From Rattus norvegicus (Eukaryota; Chordata; Mammalia; Rodentia; Muridae), in NCBI RefSeq assembly GCF_036323735.1, contig NC_086031.1:34789725-34853724 (forward strand): a DNA stretch of 64,000 bases. The letters run 5' to 3'. Of the stretch, positions 53,725 through 64,000 are shown one piece after another (the stretch's first letter is position 1; each line of letters begins with the position of its first letter). Both the position numbers and the translations under genes were made by a program. The notes under the pieces were generated by a model, which was not told the DNA's origin, did no database searches, and saw only the letters and a list, made by a program, of their open reading frames with translations.

Positions 53725-56700
53725 AGACACGCACACAAATATAATCTCATATCCAAATACGAAGATAACAGGAAACAACAATCACTATTCCTTAATGTCT
53801 CTCAACACCAATGGACTCAGTTCTCCCCCCAAAAAGACAAAGATTAACAAACTGGATACATAATGAGGACCCAACATTTTGCTGCCTACAGGAAACACAC
53901 CTCAGACAAAGAGAGACACTACCTCAGAGTTAAAGTCTGGAAAATAACTTTCCAAGCAAATGGTCTGAAGAAGCAAACTGAAGTAGCCATTCTAATATCG
54001 AATAAAATCTATTTTCAACCAAAAGTCATCAAAAAAGATAAGGAAGGGCACTTCTTATTCACCAAAGGGGAAAATCTACCAATCTATGCTCCAAATACAA
54101 GGGTACTTACATACATAAAATAAACCTTACTAAAGCTCAAACACACATTGCATCTCACACAATAATAGTTGGAGATTTCAACACCCCACTCTCATCAATG
54201 GACAGATCATGGAAACAGAAATTAAACAGAAACATAGACAGACTAACAGAAGTATGAACCAAATGGACTTAACGGATATTTATAGAACATTCTATCCTAA
54301 AAAAAAGGATATACCTTCTTCTTACCACCTCATGGTACTTTCTCTAAAATTGACCATATAATTGGCCATAAAACAGGCCTCAACAGATACAAAAAGATAG
54401 AAATAATCCCATGTGTCCTATCAGACCACCAAAGGCTAAAGCTGATCTTCAATGACAATAAGGGAAGAACGTCCACATATGCATGGCAGTTGAACAATGC
54501 TCTACTCAATGATAACCTGGTCAAGGAAGAAATTAAAGACTTCTTAGAATTTATTGAAAATTAAGGTAAAACATACCCAAACTTATGGGACACAATTAAA
54601 GCTGTGCTAAAAGGAAAACTCGTAGCTCTGAGTGCCTGCAGAAAGAAACAGGAGAGAACATATATCAGCAGCTTGACAGCACAACTAAAAGCTCTAGAAC
54701 AAAAAGAAGCAAATACATCCAGGAGGAGTAGAAGGCAGGAAATAATCAAACTCAGAGCTGAAATCAACCAAGTAGAAACAAAAAAGTACTGTACAAAGAA
54801 TCAACAGAACCAAAAGCCGGTTCTTTGAGAAAATCAACAAGATAGATAAACCCTTAGCCAGACTAATGAGAGGACACAGAGAGTGTGTCCAAATTAACAA
54901 AATCAGAAATGAAAAGGGAGCCATAACAACAGAATCAGAGGAAATTCAAAAAAATCATCAGATCCTACTACAAGAACCTATATTCAACAAAACTTGAAAA
55001 TCTGGAGGAAATGGACAATTTCCTAGACAGATACCAGGTACCGAAGTTAAATCAGGAACAGATAAACCATTTAAACAATCCCATAACTCCTAAAGAAATA
55101 GAAGCAGGCATTAAAAGTCTCCCAACCAAAAAGAGCCCAGGTACAGACAGGTTCAGTGCAGAATTTTATCAGTCCTTCATAGAAGACCTCATACCAATAC
55201 TATCCAAATTATTCCACAAAATTGAAAAGGATGGAGTGCTACCGAATTCCTTCTATGAAGTCACAATTACTCTTATACTTAAACCACACAAAGATCCAAC
55301 AAAGAGTGAGAACTTCAGACCAATATCCTTTATGAATATCGAAGCAAAAATACTCAATAAAATTCTTTCAAAATGAATCCAAGAACACATCAAAGCAATC
55401 ATCCATCATGATCAAGTATGTGTCATGCCAGGCATGCAGGGATGGTTTAATATACAGAAAACCATCAACATAATCCACTATGTAAACAAACTCAAAGATA
55501 AAAACCACATGATCATTTCATTAGATGCTGAGAAAGCATTTGACAAAATTCAAAACCCCTTCATGATAAAAGTCCTGAAAAGAACAGGAATTCAAGGCCC
55601 ATACCTGAACATAGTAAAAGCCATATACAGCAAACCTGTAGCTAACACTAAACTAAATGGAGAGAAACTTGAAGCAATCCCACTAAAATCAGTAACTAGA
55701 CAAGACTGCCCACTCTCTCCCTACTTATTCAATATAGTTCTCCAAGTCCTAGTCAGAGCAATCAGACAACAAAAAGAGATCAAAAGGATACAGATTGGAA
55801 AGGAAGAAGTCAAAATGTCACTATTTGCAGATGCTGTGATAGTATATTTAAGTGATCCCAAAAGTTCCACCAGAGAACTACTAAACCTGATAAACATCTT
55901 CAGCAAAGTGACCGGGTATAAAATTAACTCAAATAAATCAGTAGCCTTCCTCTACACAAAAGAGAAACATGCTGAGAAAGAAATTAGGGAAATGATATCC
56001 TTAATAATAATCCCAAATAATATAAAATACCTCGGTGTGACTTTAACCAAGCAAGTGAAACATCTGTATGATAAGAACTTCAAGTCTCTGAAGAAAGAAA
56101 TTGAAGAAGATCTCAGAAGATGGAAAGATCTCCCATGCTCACGAATTGGCAGGATTAATATAGTAAAAATGGCCATTTTACCAAAAGCGACCTACAGATT
56201 CAATGCAATCCCCATCAAAATTCCTGTCCAATTCTTCATAGAGTTAGACAGAACAAGTTGCAGATTCATCTGGAATAACAAAAAAACCCAGGATAGCTAA
56301 AACTATCCTCAACAATAAAAGGACTTCCAGGGGAAATCACTATCCCTGAACTCAAGCAGTATTACAGAGCAATAGTGATAAAAAATACAAAAAACAAAAA
56401 ACAAAAAACAAAACAAAACTGTGTGGTATTGGTACAGAGACAGGCAGATAGACCAATAGATTAGAATTGAAGACACAGAAATGAACACACACACCTATGG
56501 TCACTTGATTTTTGAGGAAGAAGCCAAAAACATCCAATGGAAAAAAGATAGCATTTTCAGCAAATGGTGCTGGTTCAACTGGAGGTCAGCATGTAGGAGA
56601 ATGCAGATCAATCCATGCTTATCACCCTGTAAGCTTAAGTCCAAGTGGATCAAGGACTTCCACATCAAACCAGATACACTCAAACTAATAGAAGAAAAAG

Positions 56701-57583
56701 TGGGGAAGAGTCTCGAATACATGGGCACTGGAGAAAATTTCCTGAACAAAACACCAATGGCTTATGCTCTAATTTCAAGAATCGACAAATGGGATCTAAT
56801 AAAACTACAAAGCTTCTGTAAGGCAAAGGACGCTGTGGTTAGGACAAAACGGCAACCAACAGATTGGAAAAAGATCTTTACCAATCCTACAACAGATAGA
56901 GGGCTTATATCCAAAATATACAAAGAACTCACAAAGTTAGACTGCAGGGAGGCAAATAATCCTAATAAAAATGGGGTTCAGAGCTAAACAAAGAATTCAT
57001 AGCTGAGGAATGCTGGATGGCTGAGAAACACCTAAAGAAATGTTCAACATCTTTAGTTATAAGGGAAATGCAAATCAAAACAACCCTGAGATTTCACCTC
57101 ACACAAGTCAGAATGGCTAAGATCAAAAACTCTGGCAACAGCAAATGCTGGCGAGGATGTGGAGAAAGAGGAACACTCCTCCATTGTTGGTGGGATTGCA
57201 GACTGGTACAACCATTCTGGAAATCAGTCTGGAGATTCTTCAGAAAATTGGACATTGCACTACTTGAGGATCAAGCTATACCTCTCCTGGGCATATACCC
57301 AAAAGATGCTCCAACATACAACAAAGACACGTGCTCCACTATGCTCATAGCAGCCTTATTTATAATAGCCAGAAGCTAGAAAGAACCCAGATGCCCTTTA
57401 ACAGAGGAATGAATACAGAAAATGTGGAACATCTACACACTGGAATAGTACTCAGCTATCAAAAACAATGACTTTATGAAATTCATAGGCAAATGGATGG
57501 AATTGGAAAATATCATCCTGAGTGACGTAACCCAATCACAGAAAAACACACATGGTATGCACTCATTGATAAGTGGATATTAG
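53725..57583 (+). pseudogene. L1 ORF2 remnant (endonuclease and RT), inactivated
   Basis: ORF2 encodes the endonuclease/reverse transcriptase that performs target-primed reverse transcription. Endonuclease text lies at about 53780-54480 in broken frames. RT blocks are in frame at 55011-55376 and 55425-56300, separated by TGA at 55374-55376 (CGA to TGA). The catalytic Phe-Ala-Asp-Asp is changed to Phe-Ala-Asp-Ala (GCT at 55833-55835). A single-base gain in the A-run near 56281 ends the next block, and 56386-56417 holds an A-rich insertion. Later blocks are open at 56481-56987 and 57017-57379. The stop TAG is at 57581-57583. Confidence 0.92.
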
Positions 57584-58424
57584 ACCAAATGCTTGAATTG
57601 CCCTAGATGCACATAACACATGAAACTGAAGAGGGATGACCAAAATGTGAATGCTTCACTCCTTCTTTAAAAGGGGAACAAGAATACCCTTGGCAGGGAA
57701 TAGGGAGGCAAAGTTTAAAACAAAGGCAGAAGGAACACCCATTCAGAGCCTGCCCCATATGTGTCCATACATGTACAGCCACCAAACTAGATAAGATGGA
57801 TGAAGCAAAGAAGTGCGGGGTGACAGGAACTGGATGTAGATTTCTCCTGAGAGACACAGCCAGAATACAGCAAATACATAGGCAAATGCCAGCAGCAAAC
57901 CACTGAACTGAGAACGGGACCCCTGTTGAATGAATAAGAGAAAGGACTGAAGGAGCTGAAGGGGCTTGAGACCTCATATGAACAACAATGCTAACCAACC
58001 AGAGCATCCAGGGACTAAGCCACTATCCAAAGACTATACATGGACTGACCCTGGGCTCCAACCTCATAGGTAGCAATAAATAGTCTAGTAAGAGCACCAG
58101 TGGAAGGGGAAGCCCTTGGTCCTGCTTGATTCTTGGGGGGAGGGTAGTAATGGGGATAGGATTGGGAGGGGAGCACCCATATACAATTGGAGGGGGAGAG
58201 GTTAGGGGGATGTTGGCATGGAAACCGGAAAGGGAATAACATTTGAAATGGAAATAAGAAATACCCAAGTTAATAAAGATGGGAAAAAAATTCTAAAAAA
58301 AAAAAAAAAAAAAGATGGCTTAGAAATCTCTCACATGTAAATCATATCGTTATTAGTCCAAATGAAAGATCCTGATTGGGAAAATGGGGCCTCAAATGCT
58401 ATTAAAGTGAATGCCTTTTATTTC

Positions 58425-58645
58425 TTTTTTAAAAAATATTTTATTGTGTATGTATATGTGTGTCTGTGTGCGAGTTTGTTCATGTGAGTGGGTACACTGA
58501 CCACGGAGGCCAATAGGGTATGGATGCTCTGGGGCTGGGATTACAGGAGGTTGTGTGCTCCTAGAGATTGGTGATGGGAAATAAAGCCCAATTATCAGCA
58601 AGAGCAGATTCTTATCTGCTGAGCCATTTTTCCAGGCAGAACTCT
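58425..58645 (-). mobile_element. B3A/B2-type SINE
   Basis: Plus-strand 'tattttattgtgtatgtatatg', 'gattacaggaggttgtgtgc' and 'tatctgctgagccatttttcc' are the reverse tail, body and head. Confidence 0.8.
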
Positions 58646-58689
58646 TGAAGAAGAGAAGGAGGAGGAAGAAGAAGATCAAAGGAGAAAGA

Positions 58690-58960
58690 GGAGGAAGAAA
58701 ATGACTTAGTCAATAAAGTGCTAGCCCCAAAAGAACGAGGACCTGAGTTCTATCCCCTAGAGCCTCCTTAAGAAAACAAGACATGGTAGCTTGTGCTTAG
58801 GAGTCCAGCCCTAGAGAGGTGGCCTCTTGGATGAAAATTAAAGTAGAGAGGCACAGTGACACACTGAATGCCAACCTCTGTCCTCTACACACATGCGCAC
58901 ACCTATGCAGGAGCATTTACATACACACAAATAAAGAAACAACATTTTTTAAAAAGAAAA
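58690..58960 (+). mobile_element. B3-type SINE
   Basis: 'aaatgacttagtcaataaagtgc', 'gacctgagttctatcccc', 'caagacatggtagcttgtgc', 'acctctgtcctctacacacatgcg' follow the B3 order. The tail is A-rich to 58975. Confidence 0.7.
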
Positions 58961-58977
58961 AAAAAGACGAAGAAAGT

Positions 58978-59960
58978 TAAACTAATTTACTCCTAGCATC
59001 TGTCAGCCATAGGGTTGCTGGGATAATGAGCACAGTAAAATTGAGGGCACGCTCACTGCTGTTGGCATGAAGGTTCCATTCATAAGCGCTGCTTGTTTTA
59101 ATGGGTTTATTGCATCGTTGTGGGCATGTGCTATTGCTCCGGATGGATATGCTGTGAATATTTTTATAATTGTGGATAGTGCAAAAGTCATTTTCTGTTA
59201 GATTGCACAAATCCATTCCATTAGGAGACGGATACATTATTGTAACAGGATTAATGTGCCACACATAAACATAACGAGTCATATTCTGTTTGATAAATTA
59301 TCTCATTTTAATCGGAATGTAAAGAGATTTTGGGATAACTCCACGTTTGATTTGCATAATTGTATTACAGACAGGCAAATTGCATTATATTCTTCATTAA
59401 CAATAGATGGCTTGTATAACTATTGTATTTTTTGAAGGCACTGCTCTTACATGCGTCCCGCAATTTGTCATTTGGTGGCATTACCCGGGAGTTCAGTCGC
59501 AAGAGAAGAGGCTGAAAAGATCACTTGATTTCCGCTTAGTCCGGCTAATGTCTCCTCATGCGATTGTGCCATGGCTGTGCTATTGTTTGTTTTAACAAAT
59601 TGCAACCCAGTGGCAGAGAACTTCTTTTAAAAATCCTCTAATGTGAGGACAATTCAGCCCTTATAGATTTCCACAGCAGAAATGTCAGCGCTCCTAACAA
59701 ACTCCATGTATAAAAATGTGAATTAAAATTAAATTAGAACCATACGATTGATTTTATGTTTGACTCTGGTAGATGCCCTCTCGGAGGGAGCTTGCCTTTC
59801 CTCTCTGCAGCCCAGACAAAAGCTAACAAGTTATATTTCCTCATGGGAAGTGGTGGTGTTTACAGTCACTCAGTGGTGATTATTACTGGCTCCTTGATGC
59901 TCCCTAATGACAGCTGTCAGCAACCCCTTAAAAGCATTGTGTAGGCCTCTTAGCATTTCC
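58978..59960. promoter_or_regulatory. Candidate conserved non-coding element 6
   Basis: Nearly 1 kb with no transposon trace. It has an exact octamer ATTTGCAT at 59350-59357, SOX-type AACAAT at 59399-59404 and TATTGTTTG at 59581-59589, the bicoid/OTX-type GGATTAATG at 59248-59256 (also in element 2), and many TAAT/ATTA cores. CpGs persist in AT-rich DNA (attgctccggatgg, catgcgtcccgc, tagtccggctaatg). This is the strongest enhancer-like stretch together with 25650-26570. Short frames (101 residues at most) are not coding-like. Confidence 0.55.
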
Positions 59961-60492
59961 ATGGCACCGCAATGTTTGCCTTTCTGGGCCAGGAAGAGAC
60001 TTCCTTTCTATGATAGGTATCCTTTTCACTTGGGACTCTCTAGCCATATAAGAAGAGACTAAGGTCTAACATCTGGGATGCATGGTTATACTCAGCCTAG
60101 AGCTGACAGTGGTACAGTCATGTTTTTGTGCTTGCCCTAAACATATGAATGAATAAACGAGTAGATGAATGGACATAGAAATCCATCAAAATTCCTAAGG
60201 TTTCCAGGTAGAAACCTGGAAGGGGGAGGGGGGACTTTCCCACTCTAACAAAACCCTTTCTTCTGCTTCATCCACTAGATGGAAGGCAAGACTCTCTCAA
60301 CACCTCCTACCAATTCCCTCCCTTGCACTCGGAGCTTGAAAGCTTCCAAGACACCTTGATCTTTATTTCATTAGTACCTCAGAACAGCCTTGTGACACAG
60401 GTAGAAGCAAAGAGCTACACTAAAGAAATAACAGTTGCCTGGAGGAGGAATGGGGGCCTTTTGGGGGGGATTGTGAGGGAAGATCACAAAAG

Positions 60493-60493
<1 letters not shown>
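59961..60493. other. Unannotated stretch
   Basis: Unique sequence; 60355-60420 (tttatttcattagtacctcagaacagccttgtgac) may be a MIR scrap. Confidence 0.4.

Positions 60494-60533
<40 letters not shown>
60494..60533. repeat. (GT)20 microsatellite
   Basis: Perfect GT, about 40 bases. Confidence 0.95.
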
Positions 60534-60534
<1 letters not shown>

Positions 60535-60725
60535 ACGCTACTATATACACATTTGTGTGGAAGCCACAGTCAACATCTGAGTTCTTCCTCAACTGTTTTT
60601 GAGACAGTTTGTCACTGAACCTGGAGCTTCCTGATTGAGCTAGCCCTCTATGACCAGTGGTCTCCAGGGCTTCTCCCCTCTCTGCCTCCTAAGTGTCTGG
60701 ATTATAGGCACCCAGGCCACCCCCA
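60534..60725 (-). mobile_element. B4-type SINE remnant
   Basis: Plus-strand 'tgagacagtttgtcactgaacc', 'cctctctgcctcctaagtgtctggattatagg' are the reverse B4 body. Confidence 0.65.
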
Positions 60726-61639
60726 AAGAACCTTACCCCATATGTTCTGGGGAGCCAAGCTGAGGTCTGCAAGCATGCGCAGCAAACCCTACCCAGCCTG
60801 GCTGCTCCACAGCCACCGTCCTTGCTCTTGCCATCTTTATGTCCCCTTTGGGGGCTGTGTTCTGTGCTCAGGACCATCTTCTTTCTCCTGCCATCTCTCA
60901 AACTCCTACCCTCCCTGGGACCCCAGCCTGCTAACCAGTCCTGTGTCTCTATCCTTGCAGATGGTGGTTAACTTCTCAGTCCTTCTCTGGGTTCTACCCT
61001 TTTAGAGGAGATTACCCATCTAGCTAGCTGGGTTATTTGAAGTTTCCTGCATAGAGCAAACTCATTCTAACTCACAAGACAATTCTCTCACTTAACAAAC
61101 ACCTACAGTGCGGTAGTTCAAAGGTGAGTTCCAAAGGCTGGTGCTGATCCTTGGAATCCCTCTTCTTCCAGCCCTCAGGCTCTCAGGCTCTCAGGCTCTC
61201 AGGCTCCCAAGTCAGTCTTCTCTGCATGGCATTTCCTGACCCAACACCCTACAGTTTCCGGGAAGTTGGAGTCTGCACATATTGCTGCTCCTTTCTCTAC
61301 GTATCCCAGGTATTTCCAGGCATCTTCTGGTCTGTGGCAGTTCATTCAGGAGATGTTAGTGTGCTGAGGTGGGCGGGAGCCCTGTCATTTCACAAGTTCT
61401 GCACAGTGTGGTGCATGGTGTATTTGCATGAACTGTGGACCCTTTCAAACTCCCCCAAGCCTCGTTGTGAAGTTCTCATCCCTAGATGCTACCGTAGGGG
61501 TCATCCCACCACACCTGAGACTCTGAGCTCTTGAGGCAGGACCAGTGGCCTACAGAGACTTCTGCATGGATGAATTAGGGTAGAGATCCAGAGCAGCCAG
61601 GGTCTGGTGGGCTTTACATGCCGTGGGCCCAATCTTTAA
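60726..61639. other. Unannotated unique stretch
   Basis: No transposon recognised. A perfect 8-bp repeat lies at 61175-61206. The 127-residue frame 61151-61534 spans that repeat and has no recognisable domain. Confidence 0.4.
61175..61206. repeat. (TCAGGCTC)4 tandem repeat
   Basis: Four exact 8-bp units. Confidence 0.95.
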
Positions 61640-61820
61640 GAGAGGAAAAGAAAGGAGAAGAGGGAAGGGGAAGAGACAGAAGAGAGGAATGAGGAGAGAT
61701 AGTGGAGTGTACAAAGGGGAGGATAGAGAAGAGAAGAGAGAGAGGAAGGAAGAGGAGGAAAGAGGAGATGGGACAAAGGGGAGAAAGGAGAGGAGAGAAT
61801 CAGAGGGGAAGAGAACGACA
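61636..61820. repeat. Purine-rich (GGAGA/GAAA) tract
   Basis: About 185 bases of mostly purine with sparse interruptions; Arg/Glu-rich frames over it are artefacts. Confidence 0.9.
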
Positions 61821-62788
61821 GGAAAGATCCTGTCTCCTAACCAGTCACATAGAGAAAAGTCCCTCTTCTAAGCAGTCACACAGGGAAACAGAAAATAAAA
61901 ATGCTTCTTTGGCAGAAAGACTATAACCGGTCAGGGTTTGACTGAATGCTCTAGAGAGAGCACATGGGAACTTCTTCTCCGTGGATGGTGGTGAAGCCAG
62001 AGAACATTTCTCATGCCTCTGAGGATTGAGAGCTTTTGAACCGCCAGGAAATATCAACATTCCAGGCAGGGGAAGATCAATGTTTCCGTGAAGGCTCTGG
62101 GATTAGTACCAGATTCTGCTCTCAAACTCAATTGGAAATGGGTACACAGAAATGACCAGAGACAGTGAGAGGGGAGGCAGTGGAGGACTGTATAGGACTG
62201 GTACATAGATCCCCAAAGCATTGGCCTTTAGCTCAACCACATTCACAGAATACAGACGTATCCTGGGGTTATAATATAAAATCTGGTGATGAGATCACCC
62301 CTCCCTTTCTCCGAGGTCTTGTGGCCAGAAAGGCCCAAGTATCTACTCTTGTCTGTGGAGTGTGATTAATTAAGGTGAGTCAGAGTCTAAGTCCTGAGTA
62401 TCCTCTGCGATTGTGAACCTAGCACCTGTCACTCAGCATCTCTTAAGCTTAGTACCACACAGGATTTCAACTGCCTCATGTCTCTGCAGTAATCACTCTG
62501 CTAGCCCTACCTATTTCATGACACCTGGCTGCCAGAGACCAAATACTGTAAAATCACTGTTTATAGGCCAGGTGGTATAGAGCTCTCACAGGACACCCTT
62601 AGACCTATGTGCTCCAACCATTTCACTGATGACTTCAAGCTGCTATTCCTGTAACTGACTTTGGGTAGCATCACGAGATTCATAGAGGCTCTTGTAAGTC
62701 CTTGATTTTTATCTAGACACAGACGTCTGCTCCACAATGACCTTTCTATTGCAGATGGACCATGATTCCACAAGTTTATGTAATACAG
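61821..62788. other. Unannotated unique stretch
   Basis: No named repeat or coding feature. Confidence 0.4.
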
Positions 62789-62789
62789 C

Positions 62790-62895
62790 GAGCTGGGGAG
62801 ATGGCTCTGATGGAAGAAAGGAAAGAAGGAAGGAAGGAAGGAAGGAAGGAAGGAAGGAAGGAAGGAAGGAAGGAAGGAAGGGAAGAAAGATGTGC
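62790..62895. repeat. SINE head scrap followed by (GGAA)n
   Basis: 'cgagctggggagatggctctgatgg' (62789-62813) is a tRNA-type SINE head of about 20 bases. It is followed at once by GGAA repeats at 62825-62892 instead of a SINE body. Confidence 0.85.
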
Positions 62896-63299
62896 TCGCT
62901 GTAAAAGCAGGGAGAGATGACTGCTGATGCTCAGCTAGCCTTCTCCTTTTAATACCGTCCAGGACTGTAGACTATGGAATGGTGGGGGCTGCCCATCATT
63001 AGAGTGGATCTTCTTCCCTTAATTAACCCAATGCAGAAGCTCACAGGCATACCCAAATTCTCCTGCTAGATAATTCTAGGTCCTGTAAAATTAACAGTCA
63101 ACATGAGCAGTCACAGTTACTATTTAAGTGTCTCCTATGGGTCATAGGGAGATTAGGTGCTCTCGGGGGTTGAGACTGGACAAACAGAAGGGTAAGATGG
63201 TCATCACAGAAGGTACAGAGGACTTAGCAGTCTTCATGGGTACAGACAGCCAACCCAGACTTCATAATCTGTGGAATAAAAGGGGGAAAGGAAGGTAAA
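62896..63299. other. Unannotated stretch
   Basis: Unique; no element recognised. Confidence 0.4.
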
Positions 63300-63412
63300 G
63301 GTGAATGGAGGAAGGAAAAGAGGGAAGGAAGGAAGGAAAGATGGAGGAAAGAAGGAAGGAAGAAGAGAAGAAAGAAGGGAAAAAGAAAGGAAGGAAAAAG
63401 CAGTCAAAGGAA
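63300..63412. repeat. Purine-rich (GGAA/GAAA) tract
   Basis: About 110 bases of mostly G and A. Confidence 0.88.
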
Positions 63413-63559
63413 GAACTGACCAACTGTATGGAAACCACCCTGACCTCTGTAGGTGGTGGGGACAGGGCTCTGACTTCCCATCCTCCCCCTTACCTTCTGG
63501 CTTTTCAGGCAGAGTCCATAGTGGGACAGTTCAGGTGAGGAGAGGAAAGAGAATCCCTA

Positions 63560-63935
63560 ACGCCTTTCCTTTCCAAAAGCCCCAAGCAAGAACAATGCAA
63601 ATGAAATGTAGTCTTTCCTTTTATCATGCAAGGAGCATAATTAGGAGACAATGAGGAATGACAACTAATAATGAACATCTTTTCTTCCTAATTAAAATTT
63701 AACGACTGTATTTCTTCCATTATTGCCCAGAGCTGCAGTGTGAAGTGTGTTAACAAGACCAGCTTTCAGATTGTACTGCCATTGCTGCCCCTGGCTAGGC
63801 CCAGCCCTGTTGTTGCGTAAGGAGAATGACCTCACTATGGCCTCTCTTTGGCCATAGTTGTGTCCGCAGAGCCCGTGACGCTGGGCAAAATAAACAGTTG
63901 TGGGAGTCAACTTTAGGAGTGTTTTCTTAAGTGTA
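63560..63935. promoter_or_regulatory. Candidate conserved non-coding element 7
   Basis: Repeat-free, with an exact octamer ATGCAAAT at 63595-63602 overlapping a SOX-type AACAAT at 63591-63596, plus TAAT-rich text (gcataattaggagac, ctaataatgaac, cctaattaaaatttaacg) and retained CpGs (tgttgcgtaagg, cccgtgacgctggg). The overlap of AACAAT with ATGCAAAT resembles a SOX/POU site. Confidence 0.45.
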
Positions 63936-64000
63936 ATGATTGACACTGTAACTCCCTGGCCTCCATGGAGAAATGGGCAGGGTTTGGTGATAATTCAGAG

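Larger units (their letters stand above)
52598..58311 (+). mobile_element. Long L1, lacking most of the 5' UTR
   Basis: A 5.7-kb L1 in one piece: a short 5' UTR remnant, ORF1 remnant, ORF2 remnant, 3' UTR (57584 to about 58290) and poly-A (58295-58311), flanked by a 13-bp target duplication. It has accumulated stops, indels and a small A-rich expansion at 56386-56417. It is older than the 37.3-kb copy by its number of changes but clearly later than the 5.1-kb copy. Confidence 0.97.

Noticed and set aside
60742..61005. Possible exon preceded by 'tctatccttgcag'
   Set aside because: One pyrimidine-tract-plus-AG is expected by chance; the frame has no domain and no matching donor site could be defended.

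Overview
The window is non-coding mammalian nuclear DNA, almost certainly from the rat (Rattus norvegicus). The evidence is an ID SINE of the rat type with a 13-bp target-site duplication at 7577-7677, several L1 copies with rodent ORF2 and 3' UTR sequence, B1, B2, B3 and B4-type SINEs throughout, a URR1-type hAT element, and very dense (CA)n, (GA)n and (GATA)n microsatellites. No protein-coding exon, tRNA, rRNA or CpG-island promoter is convincing. Every long reading frame is either decayed L1 sequence or a microsatellite read as protein. Repeat family names come from recognising consensus features by eye; SINE and LTR edges are good to about 10-30 bases unless a target-site duplication fixes them.

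Layout. 0-8 kb holds old SINEs, LTR-like repeats, a URR1 hAT copy, a decayed L1 3' end (5118-6555), and an LTR carrying an ID insertion. 8-14 kb is B3/B4 SINEs and microsatellites, including a tandemly duplicated (GATA)-type block and a 350-bp (GACAGA)n tract. 14.5-15.2 kb looks like conserved non-coding sequence. 16-17.7 kb has a B2 SINE and a minus-strand L1 3' end into which two later polyadenylated insertions landed, each with its own target-site duplication. 21.5-22.3 kb has an MLT1-like LTR and an L2 fragment. 25.65-28.03 kb is largely repeat-free, keeps CpGs, is rich in TAAT and octamer motifs, and is one of the two best regulatory candidates. 28-37 kb is mixed SINEs, LTR remnants and microsatellites. 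37.3-39.96 kb is a young truncated L1 with a small 5' inversion. 40-52.5 kb is mostly unique sequence with SINEs, MIRs, simple repeats and one solo LTR. 52.6-58.3 kb is a long, 5'-truncated L1 with remnants of both ORFs and a 13-bp target-site duplication. 58.97-59.96 kb is the second strong conserved-element candidate. 60-64 kb is unique DNA with purine-rich tracts and a third octamer-bearing candidate at the right end.

Interpretation (inference): this is an intergenic or intronic stretch, plausibly a gene desert near a developmental gene, in which a few islands of repeat-poor, homeodomain-site-rich DNA stand out from a background of retrotransposons. No new protein-coding or defence-type system is visible. 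The most informative observations are the conserved-element candidates, the nested retrocopies in the L1 at 17.5 kb, and the L1 5' inversion at 37.3 kb.
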